Of a stretch of DNA of 64,000 bases, positions 34,956-46,215 are shown piece by piece. The stretch is from Erodium maritimum (lineage: Eukaryota; Streptophyta; Magnoliopsida; Geraniales; Geraniaceae). The notes beneath the pieces are model-generated. The model worked only from the letters and a program-made list of their open reading frames with translations. It did no database searches and was not told the DNA's origin. The stretch spans positions 20,649,432-20,713,431 of the forward strand of contig OY997592.1 in the NCBI GenBank assembly GCA_963921825.1, in the 5' to 3' direction. The translations under genes and the position numbers were made by a program. Position 1 is the stretch's first letter. Every line of letters begins with the position of its first letter.

Positions 34956-36423
34956 TTTTTTAGCGGGTAACGAGATTAATATGTTAATAAAAGGAAATCT
35001 CCGAGGGTACATTCCCAAAACGGGTCACCCAAGAGAGACAACTAATAATTGAAATAACTACAAGGAAATAGAATAAAACAACTGCTAAATTGAAAAGTAC
35101 TCTTTCATCGAAGTGTTTCAAGGGCGTCGACAGGAGAATGCTGCGATAGTCGTTGAGGCAACTGGTACAACGGCTTAAGACTGTGTAGTAGGGTCGAGTG
35201 AACCCTATGTTTTGAACAAGCACAAATCGACTCTGGACCGTGCTCCAGTAGATTACTGAAGCCCAAGAGTGACGGCTTGGGCAACCTTGTAACCAGGGAC
35301 TGAAATGGCTCAGTTGGACTATGCATCCTCCCGAGGAGCCAGCTGATGTCGTCCTCCCTCTGATGATAAGGAGGGCCTTTAGAAACGTAAAAATGCTGAG
35401 TCCTGATCCGATTGAAGAATGCAGCGTCGGTACTTGGTGAAACAGATGCTACCATACGTTCAGTGAGGCGATATTACCGACAGACCCCCCATTGGACCAC
35501 AGAGTCCTCATTGATCGAGGCGAGGGTGCGTTCCGCCCCTCGCCGGTTGTGGTGTCCCTCCATTGGACTCATGATGTCCCTCTGAGTCAATTCTCAGGAT
35601 TAATGTCGGACTATTGAAAGTCCAATCTCTACTAGCAGGCAGGTACCTCCTGTCGCTAACTGAGGACCAGGTCCTTATGGTGCATGTCCACTCTTCAGTT
35701 AGACAGAGAACAGGTGTAGTTCGAAGCACATGCCAATTTCTCCCGCTGCATCCACTTTGTCCTCCGTCGATGCTACCGTTGTCGGCTTGCTCGCCCGAGA
35801 TCATCCCAACGTCGTCTTGACCAACAACTTCCTGATGTTCTATATCGTCCGCCACCACCGGTGGTCGGCCGCTTGGCCACCTCATCCTACCAAACGATAT
35901 CGTCACTAGAGTCGACATAATACCCCTTGTCAGCCGAAACTCGAATAGCCCCTCGCCGCCACCGTCGTGAACCGCCATCAACGGTCCCGTAGCCTCGGTT
36001 GGGTCGTTCCCTTCTCCGTCATCGGGTCTACCTGCCCTCTCAAGGTCAAACCGCAGGTCCTCCCCATGATTTCTCGTCCACCACCACCGCCAAACAAAAG
36101 CCATCGACCCCTCTTATTTTCGCCGACCACCACATGCAAACACCCAACAACCAAAATCTCCTGCCCCTTTCTTTTATCACCTGTAGCCGCCTAAAAAACC
36201 CCAAACCACTCCAACAACTTACCAAATACAATTGGGGAAGAACACAGGAAACATCCATGCTTGATGATTGGCCTCCCATAGCAATAATCATCCCCCAAAG
36301 AACAAATCAAGTGGCGGCGAAGGAGAACCAAAGCCGTCGCCCAATTCTCTCTCTCTAGGGTTTGCAACGTCGTTTCTTGGGCTTATGTCGTGTAGGTTTT
36401 ATATAGTTGTAGGAACTTGAACT
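34956..36423 (-). mobile_element. Retroposed non-coding repeat, copy 2, with 15-bp target duplication
   Basis: GTGCTTAATGTTCAT (34941-34955) and GTGCTTAGTGTTCAT (36424-36438) flank the insert and differ at one base. The minus strand ends in an A-run (plus T-run 34955-34961) after TTTATTAACATATTAATC. These are hallmarks of LINE-mediated retroposition. Open minus-strand frames at 35508-36104 and 35105-35455 show no known domain. A second family copy lies at 26345-30470, so this is a repeat family and not a single processed pseudogene. Confidence 0.7.
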
Positions 36424-36439
36424 GTGCTTAGTGTTCATA

Positions 36440-36975
36440 AAAAAATGTGATGAGGTGATAAAAATCATGTTCGGTTTTGGAAAATGAGGTGATAAAACTA
36501 GTGTTTAGTGTTGATAAAAACAGAGTTAAGTGTTGATAAAACCAGTGTAAAGTGTTGATAAAAATTATCCAGATATAATTTCTTTTTAAATCAACCCCAA
36601 AATAATTTATTTTATTCTTGCTTTAAAACATATTCACGATCTTGATAGAAAGCCATTGAAAAAACAAAGATATCGACGCAATTTTGAAGCCACTAGGAGT
36701 TCAAACGAAGCGGGAAAAATTAAATCATGTTTTGTTTTGAAAAATGAGGTGATAAACTTACTGTCCAGTGTTGATAAAATTAGTGTAAAGTGTTGATAAA
36801 AACAGTGCAAAATGTTGATAAAAGTTACACAGATATAATTTTTTTTTAAATCAGCCTCAAAATAATTTTTTTTTCGTACTTCAAAATATATTCATGACTG
36901 ATCTAGATAGAAAGCCGTTGAAAAAACAAAAATATTGACGTAAGTTTGAAGCCAATCAGAGTAAAAAAAAATATT
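36440..36975. repeat. AGTGTTGATAAAA repeat, right part, with ~250-bp tandem duplication
   Basis: Two similar blocks (about 36470-36710 and 36730-36970) each run from ATGAGGTGATAAA through AGATATAATTT and TTGATAGAAAGCC(A/G)TTGAAAAAAC to GAAGCCA. Confidence 0.7.
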
Positions 36976-38527
36976 ATAGTTTTATTAAAAAAACTCCTAC
37001 CGCATATTAAAAAATACTATGTTTTTACAATCAACAAGTCAATTATCTCATCCATCTATTTTAAAAATGAATGATTTGGATAGGTTCTCATGGATTAAGA
37101 GATGATTTCTATATGATTTCTTCCTTAGTTTGGCAACCAGTAGCTCACAATTTTTTTTGGTAATGATAAGTAATTCCATGAATATATCGTGTTTACCGTT
37201 ATTTGTAACCTTGACCGAAGATATATATCCATTATTCTCTGGCAGATAAAACTGTACACGGAGAGAGAATGACTTAACTTAAACTTGAAGCCAGCTAAAG
37301 CAACCACATTTTAATACTCAACTGCTTCGGGTCACCCAACCCAGAAGAAAAAGCTGTTAGTAACTTAAGCTAACATTAAAATTTTAGTGGCAAGACCGAC
37401 AAATCTGGGGTCGACCATTTTCACCCAACATCTCTTTCTTGTCGTACAGTGGTGCATCACAAGTCCTCAGAAAGGCCATGGTTGGGTCATGGGTTATAAA
37501 AAAAAGCTTGTTTTTTGCCATTAAAATAACACCCTTTTTAATATATTTTCTGTGGATAAAGCCATTAGTTATGGCTATTGTTTTTAGCTGAGGATAGGAG
37601 CTTCACTGTCTTCTCACTCCTGAAACTTCCGTCTTCTTATTTTCAGGTTTGTTTTTCACTTCTTTGCTCTCCATATGTCCTTTGTTTTATTGGGTTTGTC
37701 TTGATTTGCTTGTTGGATCCGTGTACTACTTCAGGATTGAGCTCAAATATGTTGAATTATAGTAGTATTTTTCTATTTGTTAGGGATTGTAGTTAGATTT
37801 GCCTTACCCTCTTGTTGCTGAAACAGTTGGATTTTGTACACTTCACAAGTGTCATTGTCTCTCCCAACTTAGGAGAACCCAAATCCTGTTTCCATGATTT
37901 GTATTGTTCTTATGATTTGATTTCTGTTTTGGATCCTCTTCTGCTTTCTTAGGATTTGTCATAGGTTCATTGATCATTCATGCACTATTTTTTTTCTTCC
38001 AAAAGCCAATCCTCTTGAAATATAACTTTCATTAAAAAATTTTATACCCAAATGTATGTTTTCATATCTTGTTCACCAATTTATTTCATTTTTGGATGAC
38101 ACTATATATAAAGCTGGAAACATGAAGAGAGTATAGTTTTAAAGTCATTGGCAATAGCAAATGCCTTAACGTTCATGCCACTGAAAACTGAATGATGCAA
38201 AAACGTATCGGCTGAATTGGAAGTTCACTTCGGTCTGTTTAAGGTAAATTCACCTATTAACAAATGAAGCCATTTTACTTATCAAAAAAAAAAACATGAA
38301 GCCAGTTTCCTTCAAAGGGAAATGTTGCAACGACAACCTTACTCCAACAAACAATCCGTTTTTTTTATTCCGGCAGAATTTCCTTGAGATAAATGGGAAC
38401 CTAGTGCTATGTCTTGATTTTATTAAAGTCCAACATATTGGTTGGCAATTTGGGTCCTAAAGAATATGTATATTTATTCTCATTTTAGCTTACATCTTGC
38501 TATTGCAGTCACTTTGAGCAAGTTGAG
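36976..38527 (+). promoter_or_regulatory. Upstream region and 5' UTR of the heparanase-like gene
   Basis: 36976-37480 is AT-rich intergenic sequence. A TATA-like GGTTATAAAAAAAAG is at about 37492. 37600-37660 is CT-rich leader-like sequence. An acceptor CTATTGCAG ending near 38508, 20 nt before the start codon, suggests a 5'-UTR intron whose donor I place only loosely near 37648. Confidence 0.4.
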
Positions 38528-41500
38528 ATGGTGCCAAGGTTCTTGAAAATTATGCCAATGTGTTTCTTCCCCTCCTTATTTCTTTTTCTTGCTTTTCTCC
38601 CTCCATTTTTAGCTCAGCATGTTCCAGGCACTACAATTGTAATTAATGGCAAAACAAAAGTTGCTGAAACAGATGACAATTTCATCTGTGCTACCATTGA
38701 TTGGTGGCCGCATGATAAGTGCAACTATAATCAATGTCCCTGGGGGTATTCATCTGTGACAAATCTGGTAAGATTTTGAAGTTTTCTTGATTTGCCAACA
38801 GTATTGTAGTTTTATAATATTTCGAATAACAGTTTTGCTATATTTTGCTTTTCACATACCATTAAACATGGAATTAGAACAGTGATTAATGTTGTTTAAT
38901 ACTTGCAGGACTTGTCGCGTCCTTATCTTTCGAAAGCAATTAAAGGTCTGTATGTTTGGATCAACATAGCCCTATATGAATAAATGTCACTTATGATTTA
39001 AATCTGTCTTTATCTGTGATTAACATCAAGCCAGAATGGTTTAACAAACAACATACCATTGATTGCTTGACAGCTTTTAAAAGCTTGCGCTTAAGAATTG
39101 GAGGTTCCTTGCAAGACCGAGTCTTGTATGATGTTGGAAATCTGAGGTCTCCATGCCATCCATTTCGAAAGATAAAAGATGGGCTGTTTGGATTTTCAAA
39201 GGGATGTTTGCATATGAATAGGTGGGATGAGCTAAACAAATTTTTCAGTGAGACAGGGTAAGAATAATTTTGAACCACTCAATTATTTATGCTGTTTAAT
39301 ACCACTTCTACTAAAAAAAATTAAGCTCAATTCTTCATATTATTTTGCACAGATTGCATGCTTTGTTGCAACTCTGCTACCTACAGAGAACAAGAAAGAT
39401 CAAAATAGGAGGGGATCAACTAGGAAATATGTGTTTTGACTTATTAATTGAGACTGAAAGGTTAAGGGCTAAATCATGTTGTGCTTCAATTTAATCTAAT
39501 ATACGACTCATAGGGAGAATTATCCGAAGAGACATAGAAAACTAGTTAGAAAATTGAACTATCTTATGGTAACTTATCCTGTAATAGGCAGTATTGTAAG
39601 TCATTCATGTCCTCTCTAAAAATTGACCATTGGGCTACTTGAAAGGAGTTCCAATGATCACTATCTATCCATGTTCCATCTTCCATCTTTGAGGGGAGTG
39701 TAGAGGAGGACAAGAAAGTGATAGTGAACAAATTTTCTAATGAATATTTTGAATATTTACAAATAGAATAAGTTGTCAATCTCTTCAAAATTCCTCCTTG
39801 TTTACTCTACGTAAGCATTAGTATACTCTACTAGTTTAATAACTTTCTAAAATAACATGAATGTATGAAGGGTTGCAGTTGTCTAAGGCATATTGAAGTT
39901 GCTTAGTGTAGTTTCAATTAGAAATACATATAGATATAATCTTCATAGCTTATGAATCGAAGTAGCATCTGGCTTTTTCCAAAATTTTCTGGTATCCAAC
40001 AATTAGATATAATCTTTTGAATGTTTTTCTCATTGCGCCCGTTTCCTTATTTTCTCATATAGTTATGTGTGCTTCATTACTATATATGTTCTCCAATTCC
40101 CCATCATTCAGAGTGTACTCCTTACGCTTAAGGGGTGTTGAAGGTGCATGCTTACACATGTGATTGCCACTTGAATGTTACATTTGCAGGGTGATAGTGA
40201 CTTTTGGCTTGAATGCACTGTATGGGAGGCGGCAGATGAAGAGAGATGCTTGGGGCGGAGATTGGGATTCTACTAATGCTCGTAACTTTATAAGCTACAC
40301 CATTTCAAAGGGATACCGGATAGATTCATGGGAATTCGGTATGGAAATGCAAACCAGGCTAGCTCTTAGTCAAATGTAATATGGAATTTTGACTTACCTT
40401 TACTGTGCACTTTGCTACTTCAGGTAACGAATTGAGTGGATATGGGGTTGGTGCACATGTTGATGCTCAGCAATATGGGAAAGACATAATCAAACTTAAA
40501 GCTATTATCAATGAGTTATACTTAAAATCCCGTTGGAAACCTACTCTTATAGCACCAGGGGGGTTCTTTGATCAGGAGTGGTATGCAAAGCTTCTTCAGG
40601 TCACAGGTTCAAATGTAGTTAACATCATGACTCATCATATATACAACCTGGGTTCAGGCAAGTGTAGTATCAAAGTACACATATGGTATTTATTAGCAGA
40701 TATGACTGAAGGTCTCTGGCAATATGTTTAAATTGTTTCTGTTTCAGGTATTGATCGTAAACTCGTGAATAAGATATTGGATCCCCAATACTTGAACAGG
40801 GTATCAGAAACGTTCAACAATCTTAAGCAAACCATTCAAATCCATGGTCCTTGGGCTTCTGCTTGGGTGGGAGAATCTGGTGGAGCCTACAACAGTGGGG
40901 GTCGCTATGTGTCCAACACATTTGTAGACAGTTTTTGGTACTTGGATCAGCTTGGAATGGCCTCCAAGTACAATACAAAAGTATATTGTCGGCAGACTTT
41001 AGTTGGAGGGAACTACGGTCTCCTCAACACAGCAACATTTGCTCCCAACCCGGACTACTACAGGTGCAAGATCATAATAGTTGACTTCCTTATACAGGAC
41101 TCATCTGATCTCGAGTCCTTAAATGTTTTTTTCTCCTTCACAGTGCACTTTTGTGGCATCGGCTCATGGGAAAAGGTGTTCTTGGAGTCACCATCAACGG
41201 TTCACCATTCTTACGCCCATATGCCCACTGTTCAAAAGGAAGAGTATGGAATCACTTTTTATCCTTACACAGTTGCTGTATTATTGAGTTGTATGTGTAA
41301 ACTGGAACAAACTTTTCATTTCTTGTTGCAGTCAGGTGTAACTCTGCTTGTGATCAATTTAAGCAACCGGACAGACTTCAGGATCAAAGTTGAGAACATC
41401 ATGACTGTGGAGTTGAGTGAGGCGAAAACCCTCCACAGAGAAATGCCCTTCAAGCATGGCCTCAAGAAGACGGTATCTTGGGTTGGAAGCAAGGGAGCAC

Positions 41501-41715
41501 CTTTACACAGAGAAGAGTACCATCTGACACCAAAAGATGGGTACCTTAGAAGCCAAACCATGCTTCTAAATGGAGCTCCATTGCATATCACAGCAGGCGG
41601 AGACATCCCCAACTTGAGCCCCGCCCTGCGTTACGCCGCATCTCCACTATCCATTGCCCCTTTATCCATGGCCTTCATAGTATTCCCCTACTTCAATGCT
41701 CCAGCTTGTGCATGA
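38528..41715 (+). CDS. GUS1: Heparanase-like protein (GH79 beta-glucuronidase)
   Basis: Eight coding exons join in phase to 547 codons plus stop: 38528-38767, 38909-38945, 39074-39257, 40190-40338, 40424-40657, 40748-41063, 41144-41243, 41332-41715. The product starts with a signal peptide (MVPRFLKIMPMCFFPSLFLF onward), so it should enter the secretory pathway. GH79 landmarks are present: the acid/base Glu in FGNELSGYG (exon 5 start) and the nucleophile Glu in WVGESGGAYNSGG (exon 6). Length matches plant family members (~540). Known family role: hydrolysis of glucuronosyl residues, for example on arabinogalactan proteins at the cell wall. Intron 5 uses a GC donor (CAG|GCAAGT). A poly-A signal AATAAA is at about 41836. 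The symbol reflects likely orthology with Arabidopsis GUS1/GUS2, supported by the neighbours. Confidence 0.93.
40658..40747 (+). other. GC-AG intron of the heparanase-like gene
   Basis: The exon 5/exon 6 protein join NLGSG|IDRKLVN requires cutting after CAG at 40657, where the intron begins GCAAGT. The acceptor TTTCAG ends at 40747. The rest of the donor matches the U1 consensus strongly, as is typical for GC introns. Confidence 0.85.
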
Positions 41716-42079
41716 TCATTTCTTGTGCTTTTTGCCATACAGTATGATTGCAGAATTAAAAGTGCTAGGCAAATGTATTTATAACACCTTTATAGTTCTG
41801 TTCTGTGGATTCATTTGTAGTTCTGTGTTTCGGATTAATAAAAGTTGTAGATCCAATAGTTGTTTTGTGCATGTATAATGTGAAACACAGATATAGCAGC
41901 TATATATATATAATGCCATTTTGCTTTCTTATAAAAGGTGGGGAAAAAATATTCAGTAGTACAGTATTGGTACACGCATCAATGCTAGGATGCCAGACAA
42001 CTACTCATTCTTGTACAGAGTCAAGTTATGAATGAACCTTTCACATGAAAGAAAGATGTAATCGTCAATCTGATTTTGC
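41716..42079. other. Tail-to-tail spacer between heparanase-like and LRR genes
   Basis: The 364-bp spacer holds the 3' UTRs of two convergent genes. AATAAA at about 41836 serves the plus gene. No other feature is seen. Confidence 0.6.
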
Positions 42080-45000
42080 CTAGACTAAGAAATCGGTGTC
42101 AGAAACTTCAAGGACCTTATGGAAACCAATGGGGTTTACACCTTGTTTGAATCCATTTCCTTCGATGTACCTACAATTGGAGACTCATGTTAGAAGGCAC
42201 AATTCCTTTGGCACTGCACCATCGAACTTATTACATGCTCGCTCTTTCGTTTATTTTTTTTAATACTAACTCACATTTCTTTCAAGAAGGAATGCTTATA
42301 AAAAGCATCTGGAATCCGGCCAGAGAATTGGTTATGATCCAAGTACCTGAAATGATTCAGGATTAAGTTAATACAGACTTCCATAAAGAGAACAATAACT
42401 CTATTTTCAGAGAGAAACTCACAGGTATGTCAGTCTAGGAATATGGGCAATAGCTGAGGGGATTACTCCTGACATCTTGTTGTTAGACAAATACCTATAA
42501 CCAAAGCAAATCAGTACATTTTGGCGAACTCTTAAATACTGAAAAAGTTGTAAATTGTAACCGATAACTCACAAAATTTCCAAATTTGTCAAGTTTGCAA
42601 GCTGTGCCGGAATGCCTCCAGTCAAATAGTTATCATTCAAATACCTAATATTGGCATCAAACACAGTGTGAGAAACACTAGAAAGAAGAAAACATCCCAA
42701 GTACAATCAGATTCAGCTTACAGGTTTTGTAGAGCTGGAAAGCTTCCTTCAAAACGTATAAGTTCCCTAATTGTACCCACCAAATGATTGTTACCAACAT
42801 CCCTGAGGACAGACATTTCCTTTATCAGTTTGCAGAACAATTGGAAAAATTGATATTTCGATATACAAGGAAAAGAGAGAGAAATTACAAGTGCTGAAGG
42901 TTCTGTAAGGTTCCCAATTCAGCTGGAATTCGCCCTGTAAAACGGTTTTCATGAAGGTACAGAAAGCGAAGCTCTGGCAGATTTGCAAGTTCTTTAGGAA
43001 TTTCACCCTTGAAACTATTGAAGCTCAAATGTCTGCATCAATATCCATACATTAATTCAGAATTCAGACAAGTATGGAGCACGTAATATCTTGTAATTTT
43101 ATCAAGTTTTAATGCCACTTACAGATGTGTTAGTGCCTTTAGCTCGCCAATTTCAGGAGGAATGACATCCTGGAGTTTATTCCATCTCAAATTTCTGAAG
43201 AAGCAAGCATAAGTCAGTGTCATGATAAAACATAAATGTTTACTGCAATAGAATGACAACACAACTTTCAAGCAGTTGAAGAAGAGTAAGGGTATAAATA
43301 TCAGGTACAACAAAGACTGAATTTCGGGTTCCCTTGACAGTCCTAAAACAAGACACAGTTTGATGATAAAGTCCGTTTCAATAAAGGATCCACCACAACC
43401 TTTGACCATCTAATTATCTCAAGCACATGCTAGGTAACAAAATTGTTGTTCAAACTTTAAAACTTTCCCACCAGGACATCGTCAGATACTTTATGAGATC
43501 GTCTTATTCGGTGGCTGGTAAGTAACCAAAGAACTTGTGAGAGAATAATAATAATAATAAAGTAACTCAGAAAATTTGTAAAAACTATTTTTGTTCCCTA
43601 TAAATACAACACACGCCTTCAATCAATCCTCACACTTCCCACCTCTATGAAGCTCCAAAATCCCAATTTGTTTTCTCCCTCATCCACACAAATGGATCCG
43701 AACGAATTGCAGGCTATGATTGACGAATGCATTAGTGACATCACTCTTCTGACACCGGAGGAAGTGGAACAGGAGTATGAAACTGCTTTGTTAAGCCTAC
43801 TGTTAGAAAAGGATCGTCTAGCAGTCATCCCTATTATGAATTTGAATTTTATTTTAAATTTTAACAGAATTAAGAGACATCAGAAGCCACCATCAAAGGC
43901 CACCCCATTGTGGACAGGGTGACCTCCTTTCTTCTCTCTCCTCAGTAACATTATTAACCGACATCAAAAATCACCACTAGAAGCCACCCATTGTGCATGC
44001 TCTAAAAGACAGATAATATGGAAATCTTAACAATGAAAGCGGGAAACTAGAAAGTAAAGGAATATACAATATTCTGAGCCGCCTTAGTCGTCCTATTTGT
44101 GGAGGAATTGGTCCAGTCAGCTTGTTGTTATGGAAATCCCTGCCACATCAACAACTCAAAATGATCAGAACTTTTCTATGATATAAAAATACAAAGTATC
44201 CTCTGCAACCACTAAGAGTTTAAAAGAGGTGAAAATTCATCGCAGCACTGTGAGTAGCCTGATAAGGTTATAAACCAGAGCAGCAACTTAGTTCTGTTGA
44301 ATCTTAAAACTAAAAGAAAATCAGCACTTCAATCCAGAACTGAGCATGCAACCTCAAAATTAAACCCCAAGAGTGTGTGAAACATGTTGGCAAAAGAGCG
44401 AAAACTCCCGCAAGCATGAACAGATTTAGAATAATTAAAAATACAATTCTAAAATGATGAGATTGAGAGAGATAGTGGTTTGAAAGGTCAAGGAGAAAAA
44501 GGAAACTTACAGTCTTGTTAAATCCAACAAATTGGTCACAGCAATGGGAAAAGGCCCTACGATAGATACTGCATACACTTCCCTGCAAGTGGAAAATGTC
44601 ATAACCAAAGATTAGAGGTCTGATCTTCATTGTTGTATAAGCATGATAAGAATGTTTGTTAGCGTTTTATATGTGCTATGTAAAGATTTGAGCCAATACT
44701 GATTTTCAGTGATGTATAGTTGCTCAAGACAACTGTTTTCAACTACTTTATATCACGTCTATAACATAAACACACACACAATTCATAAGGAATACACTCG
44801 TGTTAATACTAGAGTGGTCAAAGATCAGATCATACGCTCAACTACTATTGAGTATTGACTCACACATATAAAATGTATAAAGGGAATCAAATTTGAATGT
44901 CAAAAGTATATGATATGATAACACTCAGCAAGTATAAGCATAGACATCACACTCACAAAGCTGTCACAACTCTATAATCTCCTTGATTGGAGCACGTGAC

Positions 45001-45765
45001 GCCAGACCAAGGTGGTAGATCACCATCTCCACAGGGATCGTCACCAACCCATGAGTAGACTACCCTCCATCCCAACGATGCCTTAATTTCATTCAAGGCT
45101 TTCACTGCAACCAAAAAAGTATTCGTTATTAGTCTTCCCCAACTATCAAGATCCACACAAGAAAATCCCACATCTCCTTGAGTATGCAAATTACATGGAC
45201 CCACCAAACAAACCTTCCTACCAGTATTCAGTAATAAAGCTAAATTCTTATTTGCTATAATTTCTGTCTAAGGCTAGGTCAACTTCTACCAAAGCTAAAT
45301 TCTGAAGATTCAGATTACATTTGATTTGGGTGTGCATAGGATCAAGCAAATGTGGAGAAACCCAGGTAAATGGATCAAAGACAAGACAGATTTTCATTCC
45401 CAGCCTTTTACTTGAAACGCAACAGCTAAGGAAGTAACATTTCAGAGTAAATCAACACAGGAAATGTAAAAGCACGAATATTTGAAACATACAAGACAGC
45501 AAAATCCCAACTGCAACTGAATTCAAGCAAAATATCCTCAGCTTTCTCTGTTTGGTTACCGAGAAAGAAACCAGAGGAAAACAAAACCCAAAAGTGGAAG
45601 TTGAATGAAGGTTCGGATCGGAAAATCTGAAGTTGAGAGCGAATCCGAAAAGTGGGAGTAGAAGATGGTGAAGAGTTGCTTACCGTCTCTCTTGAGAGTT
45701 TTGGAGTGAGCGAGAGCGAGAAGAAGGAAGGAGAGTAAGCAAATCAGAGAGAAAGAAGAAGCCAT
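42080..45765 (-). CDS. Secreted leucine-rich repeat protein (At5g61240-like)
   Basis: Eleven exons join in phase to 325 codons plus stop: 45765-45684, 45104-44957, 44582-44511, 44139-44068, 43194-43123, 43032-42889, 42802-42722, 42644-42573, 42494-42423, 42346-42275, 42170-42080. A signal peptide (MASSFSLICLLSFLLLALAH) precedes an LRR N-terminal cap with the paired-Cys motif (WVGDDPCGDGDLPPWSGVTC). About nine plant-type LRRs follow (LxxNxLxGxIPxxLxxLxxL), six of them each on a 72-nt exon and two sharing a 144-nt exon. There is no transmembrane helix or kinase domain, so it should be an apoplastic LRR protein and not a receptor kinase. Ligand and role are unknown. A Harbinger derivative sits in intron 4 (43195-44067 region). 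Confidence 0.93.
43590..43994 (+). mobile_element. PIF/Harbinger deletion derivative in an LRR-gene intron
   Basis: The right end CATTGTGCATGCTC (ends 43994) followed by TAA is the inverted form of the terminal repeat seen at 21120 and 49286. A TATA-like CTATAAATAC at about 43597 precedes an ORF (43692 on: MDPNELQAMIDECISDITLL) that resembles the N-terminus of a Harbinger protein but soon runs into subterminal repeat sequence. A left terminus was not found. Orientation is opposite to the host gene. Confidence 0.5.
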
Positions 45766-46215
45766 TGGAAGATAGATAGATCAAAGATCCATCTGAGTTC
45801 CAGTTCCCACCCATATATATTTATGAGATCTCCATCTTGAGTCACAGTGTTATTTTCACTTTAGGACATGGTCAATTTTAATACATCTGTCTGTGCTAAA
45901 GTCAACACGCCAAGAAAATAATTAGAAATTAATTTAAAACATGTCACATTCACCCATAATCATATGCATAAAATAACAACACTTTTGGATCTACTGCCAT
46001 TTGCATTCATCAACTCATTACTATTATTAGTACATAAGATTATTAAGTACAAGGTCCAAACCAACAATCATTCTCAGAAAAGAAATCTGATGATGAACCC
46101 AACAGATAGTTCATGTACGAAATTTGGTGACCAAAAAGAAAATGCATGGATCCTTGAGCATATAACAGAGCAGAAAAACTGAGATTCAACACATCTCCAG
46201 AACCAAATCAGTGAA

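Noticed and set aside
35508..36104. 198-codon minus frame in the retroposed repeat as a protein
   Set aside because: The other copy of the repeat does not keep the frame and no domain is recognised.
40851..41084. Alternative frame within heparanase exon 6
   Set aside because: Shadow of the conserved GH79 coding frame.
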